Below are positions 61,050 through 64,000 of a DNA stretch of 64,000 nucleotides, piece after piece (positions within the stretch are counted from its first letter, which is position 1; each line of letters begins with the position of its first letter). This DNA is from Streptomyces sp. NBC_01476 (GTDB taxonomy: Bacteria > Actinomycetota > Actinomycetes > Streptomycetales > Streptomycetaceae). The position numbers and the translations under genes are program-made. The notes beneath the pieces are model-generated. The model made no database searches, had not been told where the DNA came from, and worked only from the letters and a program-made list of their open reading frames with translations. Where the stretch lies: NCBI RefSeq assembly GCF_036227265.1, contig NZ_CP109446.1, positions 7,891,001 to 7,955,000 on the forward strand. The letters are read 5' to 3'.

Positions 61050-62087
61050 ATGTCCAGCGCAGGTTCCAGACGTATCCGTGTCATCACCGCCGGCTTCGCC
61101 CTGCTCACTCTGGCCGGCGGCCTGACCGCCTGCGGGAGCGACAGCACCGACGACGCCGGCAGCGGCAAGGGCACCGCCCCCGCCGCCGCGGGCAGCACCA
61201 CGGTCACCGTCGGCGCGCTGTCGAACGGCGCGGCGACCCCGGTGGACCTCACCGTCCCCGAAGTGGCCGCGATCCGGGCCGAGTTGCCCCCCGCGGTCGT
61301 CAAGGAAGGCACCCTCACCATCGGACTCGGCCTGCTTCCCTCCGGCTCCCCGCCGCTGGGCTTCGTCGGATCCGACCAGAAGACCCTCACCGGCTCCGAA
61401 CCCGACCTCGGCCGGCTGGTCGCGGCGGTCTTCGGCCTCAAGCCGGTGCTCAACAACGCCACCTGGGACAACCTCTTCGTCGGCATCGACAGCGGCAAGA
61501 ACCAGCTCGGTTTCTCCAACATCACCGACACCGAACAGCGCAAGACCAAGTACGACTTCGCCTGCTACCGGCAGGACAACCTCGGCTTCGAGGTCAGCAA
61601 GAGCAGTACCTGGAACTTCGACGGCACCGCCGCGAGCCTCGCCGGGAAGACCGTGGCGGTGGGGGCGGGCACCAACCAGGAGAAGATCCTGCAGGCGTGG
61701 CAGGCCACGCTCAAGGGTGAGGGCAAGAAGCTCACCATCAAGTACTTCCCCGACAACAACTCGACCTACCTGGCGCTCAACTCCGGGAAGATCGACGCCT
61801 ACTTCACCCCCAACCCGGCGGTCGCGTACCACGTCCGGCTGACCGAGAAGACCCCCAACGCGACCCGGAGCGGCGGCAAGTACTCCGGCGCCGGCGCCAC
61901 CTTGCAGGGTCTGATCTGCGCCACCACCAAGAAGGACGACGGACTGGTCAAGCCCACCGCCGACGCCATCAACTACCTGATCAAGAACGGCGACTACGCC
62001 AAACTGCTGGCCGCCTGGAACCTCAGCGACGAGGCGGTGGCCACCTCCCAGGTGAACCCGCCCGGCCTGCCGCTGGACAACGCGTAA
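61050..62087 (+). CDS. Polar amino acid ABC transporter substrate-binding lipoprotein (second module)
   Basis: This 345-residue lipoprotein with signal peptide ends at LTAC (about residue 28). The SBP_bac_3-like mature domain includes LPPAVVKEGTLTIGLGLLPSGSPPLGFVG, SEPDLGRLVAAVFGLKPVLNNATWDNLFVGIDSGKNQLGFSNI and a Ser/Thr-rich linker. AGGAGAAGC precedes ATG 61050. It is more diverged from the first binding protein than the permeases and ATPases are from each other, suggesting different ligands. Confidence 0.86.
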   Translation: MSSAGSRRIRVITAGFALLTLAGGLTACGSDSTDDAGSGKGTAPAAAGSTTVTVGALSNGAATPVDLTVPEVAAIRAELPPAVVKEGTLTIGLGLLPSGSPPLGFVGSDQKTLTGSEPDLGRLVAAVFGLKPVLNNATWDNLFVGIDSGKNQLGFSNITDTEQRKTKYDFACYRQDNLGFEVSKSSTWNFDGTAASLAGKTVAVGAGTNQEKILQAWQATLKGEGKKLTIKYFPDNNSTYLALNSGKIDAYFTPNPAVAYHVRLTEKTPNATRSGGKYSGAGATLQGLICATTKKDDGLVKPTADAINYLIKNGDYAKLLAAWNLSDEAVATSQVNPPGLPLDNA

Positions 62088-62149
62088 CCGCAGCGGACCA
62101 TGGTCCTGGCGGACCGTACACCCGCAGAACAGAAGAGGGCGGTACAACC

Positions 62150-63286
62150 GTGGCACATGTCGTAGTAGTGGGTGGCGGAGTCATGGGCTCCGCCACCGCC
62201 TGGCAGCTCGCATCCCGCGGTTACGCGGTCACCTTGCTGGAGCGTTCCTCCGCGGGACACACCGAGGGGAGTTCGCACGGCACGTCGCGGATCTTCCGCC
62301 TCGCCTATCCCGACCCCTTCTATGTCTCCCTCGCCGCCAGGGCGCTGCCGCTGTGGCGGCAGGCGGAGCAGGAGTCGGGCCGCGCGGTGCTCACCCTCAC
62401 CGGCGCGGTCGACCACGGCCCGGTGGCCGCGATCGAGGCGCTGCACGCCCAACTGGAGCGCGCCGGACACGTCAGCGGTGTGCTGAGCCCGGACCAGGCC
62501 GGCGAACGCTGGCCCGGTCTGCGGTTCGACACCAGCGTGCTGTTCCACGCCGCCGCGGGGCGGGTGCACGCCGATCACGCGGTCCTCGCCTTCCAGGAGG
62601 CCGCCGCCGCGAAAGGTGCGGTGATCCGGCACCGGGTACGGGTCGCGAAACTCCTCAGGACCGGTGCCGACCGGGTCGAGGTGGTCACCACCGGAGACGA
62701 GGTGCTGACCGCGGACGCGGCCGTCGTGGCGGTCGGCGGCTGGGCCCCGGGACTGGCCGCCGCCACCGTCGCCGGACTGCCGCCGCTGCGGGTCACCCAG
62801 GAACAGCCGCTCCACTTCCCGGCCGCCGACGCGACTGACTGGCCCAGCTTCATCCACCACGGCGGCGCGGGGCTGACCGCCCGTTCCGGGCGCTACGGGC
62901 TCGCCGCCGAGGCGGGCGTGTACGGCCTGGGCAGCGTCGACGGCGTCAAGGTGGGCTTCCACGGGGTGGGACCGGTCGTCGACCCCGACCACCGGGACCG
63001 CACCACCGACCTGGCCGCGCAAGCCCAGGTGCAGGAGTACGCCGAGCACTGGCTCCCCGGCGCCGACGCCTCCGCACCCGTCGCCACCACCTGCCTGTAC
63101 ACGATCACCCCCGACCACGACTTCGTGGTCGACCGCGACGGCCCGGTCACCGTCCTGGCGGGCTTCTCCGGACACGGCTTCAAGTTCGCGCCGGCCATCG
63201 GCGAACTCGCCGCCGACCTGGTGGCCGGCCGCGCCGGCGCCCGGCGGTTCGCGCTGGGCCGGACGTTCGGAGGTGCCGCCCGATGA
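62150..63286 (+). CDS. FAD-dependent amine/N-methyl amino acid oxidase (sarcosine oxidase/SolA-like)
   Basis: This 378-residue flavoprotein is of the monomeric sarcosine oxidase / N-methyltryptophan oxidase family. The dinucleotide motif is GGGVMG (8-13); HGTSRIFRLAYPD is the conserved early segment. Cys315 in TTCLYT matches the cysteine that binds FAD covalently in monomeric sarcosine oxidase, and GFSGHGFKFAPAIGE closes the fold. It oxidises secondary amines or amino acids, producing H2O2. GTG 62150 has GAGGGCGG upstream. In this operon it might open imported S-substituted amino acids (inference). Confidence 0.85.
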   Translation: MAHVVVVGGGVMGSATAWQLASRGYAVTLLERSSAGHTEGSSHGTSRIFRLAYPDPFYVSLAARALPLWRQAEQESGRAVLTLTGAVDHGPVAAIEALHAQLERAGHVSGVLSPDQAGERWPGLRFDTSVLFHAAAGRVHADHAVLAFQEAAAAKGAVIRHRVRVAKLLRTGADRVEVVTTGDEVLTADAAVVAVGGWAPGLAAATVAGLPPLRVTQEQPLHFPAADATDWPSFIHHGGAGLTARSGRYGLAAEAGVYGLGSVDGVKVGFHGVGPVVDPDHRDRTTDLAAQAQVQEYAEHWLPGADASAPVATTCLYTITPDHDFVVDRDGPVTVLAGFSGHGFKFAPAIGELAADLVAGRAGARRFALGRTFGGAAR

Positions 63287-64000
63287 CCGCCGGCGCCCGC
63301 CCGCCCACGGCCTTCCACTGGTTCCTGCCGACCGGCGGCGACGGCCGCCGGCTGGGCGGCTCCGTGCACGGCGTCGGCATCGGCGCGACCGGGGGAGACG
63401 CGGGCCGGATCGCCGGCGAACGCCCCGCCACCCTCGCGTACCTCTCCCAGCTCGCCGAGGCCGCGGACGACCTCGGCTACGAAGGCGTGCTGACCCCCAC
63501 CGGCGCGCACTGCGAGGACGCCTGGATCGTCACCGCCGCGCTCATCGCCCGCACCAGGCGGCTGAAGTTCATGGTCGCGTTCCGTCCCGGCCTGGTCGAA
63601 CCCGCCCTCGCCGCGCAGACCGCGGCCACCTTCCAACGCCTCTCGCAGGGAAGGCTGCTGCTCAACGTGGTGGCCGGCGGCAGCGACACCGAACAGCGCG
63701 GCTACGGCGACCGGCTGGGCCACGACGAGCGGTACGCCCGGGCCGAGGAGTTCCTCGACGTGGTGCGGGCCGCCTGGACCGGCGAATCCTTCGACCACAA
63801 GGGCGAGCACTACCACCTGGAGGGCGCGCTGCTGCGCCGTCCGCCGGAGCCGCCGCCGCGGATCTACTTCGGCGGCTCCTCCGGCCCGGCGATCACCCTC
63901 GCCGCCCGGCACGCCGACACCTACCTCACCTGGGGCGAGCCCGCCCCGCTGGTCGCCGAGAAGATCGCCCGGGTACGGGAGCGGGCCGCCGCGCAGGGCC
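63283..64000 (+). CDS. LLM-class flavin-dependent monooxygenase, SsuD-like (3' truncated by window edge)
   Basis: The first 239 residues of an alkanesulfonate-monooxygenase-like enzyme are present: FHWFLPTGGDGRRLGG, LTPTGAHCEDAWIVTAALIARTRRLKFMVAFRPGLVEPALAAQTAATFQRLSQGRLLLNVVAGGSDTEQRGYGD, and the IYFGGSSGPAITLAARHAD flavin-phosphate region. The ATG overlaps the oxidase stop (ATGA). It is the fifth LLM monooxygenase in the right-hand sulfur cluster and the sixth in the window counting the SsuD-like gene at 10530. Confidence 0.86.
   Translation, partial: MTAGARPPTAFHWFLPTGGDGRRLGGSVHGVGIGATGGDAGRIAGERPATLAYLSQLAEAADDLGYEGVLTPTGAHCEDAWIVTAALIARTRRLKFMVAFRPGLVEPALAAQTAATFQRLSQGRLLLNVVAGGSDTEQRGYGDRLGHDERYARAEEFLDVVRAAWTGESFDHKGEHYHLEGALLRRPPEPPPRIYFGGSSGPAITLAARHADTYLTWGEPAPLVAEKIARVRERAAAQG

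Noticed and set aside
667..64000. Many long open frames on the strand opposite to, or overlapping, the listed genes
   Set aside because: At about 72% GC, stop codons are rare in the antisense and third-position frames. These frames have Arg/Pro/Ala/Gly-biased composition, no family patterns and no proper ribosome sites.

Overview
The window is about 72% GC with long GTG/ATG-started genes, purine-rich ribosome sites, many four-base gene overlaps and a Streptomyces-type palindromic intergenic repeat. All of this points to a Streptomyces or close relative. No rRNA, tRNA or CRISPR array was recognised. The dominant theme is scavenging of organic sulfur, and a 17-kb patch of mobile-element wreckage interrupts it.

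Left part (1-30.5 kb). The end of a sugar ABC operon (2-1704) and several housekeeping genes (pheA, a class V aminotransferase, a PPOX protein) precede a sulfur operon at 4657-13488. That operon has a leaderless short leader peptide, an alpha/beta hydrolase, a ketopantoate-reductase/mercaptopyruvate-sulfurtransferase fusion, SsuC/B/A-type sulfonate import, an SsuD-like monooxygenase, a miniature acyl-CoA-dehydrogenase protein and a GlcD-like FAD oxidase. A LysR gene lies convergently downstream of it. A second sulfonate-type ABC operon (15992-20179) has its own leaderless leader peptide and ends in a solute-binding-fold protein without a signal peptide. From 20.2 to 30.5 kb come small redox enzymes paired with regulators (SDR/AraC, NmrA/TetR, quinone reductase/TetR with a duplicated TetR fragment), an FBP-type zinc protein, DUF2255 and DUF2785 proteins, and a biotin-dependent acyl-CoA carboxylase alpha chain.

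Mobile patch (30.9-47.9 kb). Degenerate tyrosine-recombinase genes of a Tn554-like multi-recombinase element are invaded by a dead IS21-type element and by an apparently intact 7.36-kb recombinase-in-trio element (35735-43094). The trio element sits inside the catalytic region of one older recombinase and is flanked by GGCACA. It carries three overlapping recombinases, a small coiled-coil protein and three small genes. To the right lie several small immunity-protein-like genes, including a barstar-domain fusion, and a frameshifted transposase.

Right part (48.1-64 kb). Two divergent operons flank an 81-bp inverted repeat. The minus-strand operon encodes four LLM-class flavin monooxygenases and two flavin reductases. 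The plus-strand operon encodes two tandem permease-ATPase-binding protein modules for polar amino acids, a sarcosine/N-methylamino-acid-oxidase-like enzyme with the covalent-FAD cysteine, and another LLM monooxygenase. This layout recalls the Bacillus subtilis ytmI-type operon for S-substituted cysteines. Each of the two operons also starts with a leader peptide.

The unifying and most interesting signal is that all four sulfur-type operons are preceded by a short ORF. The four ORFs share a fixed 14-residue pattern, RRx[ILV]D[LF] followed by seven residues and a Cys, which suggests a common translation-coupled, possibly cysteine-sensing, control.
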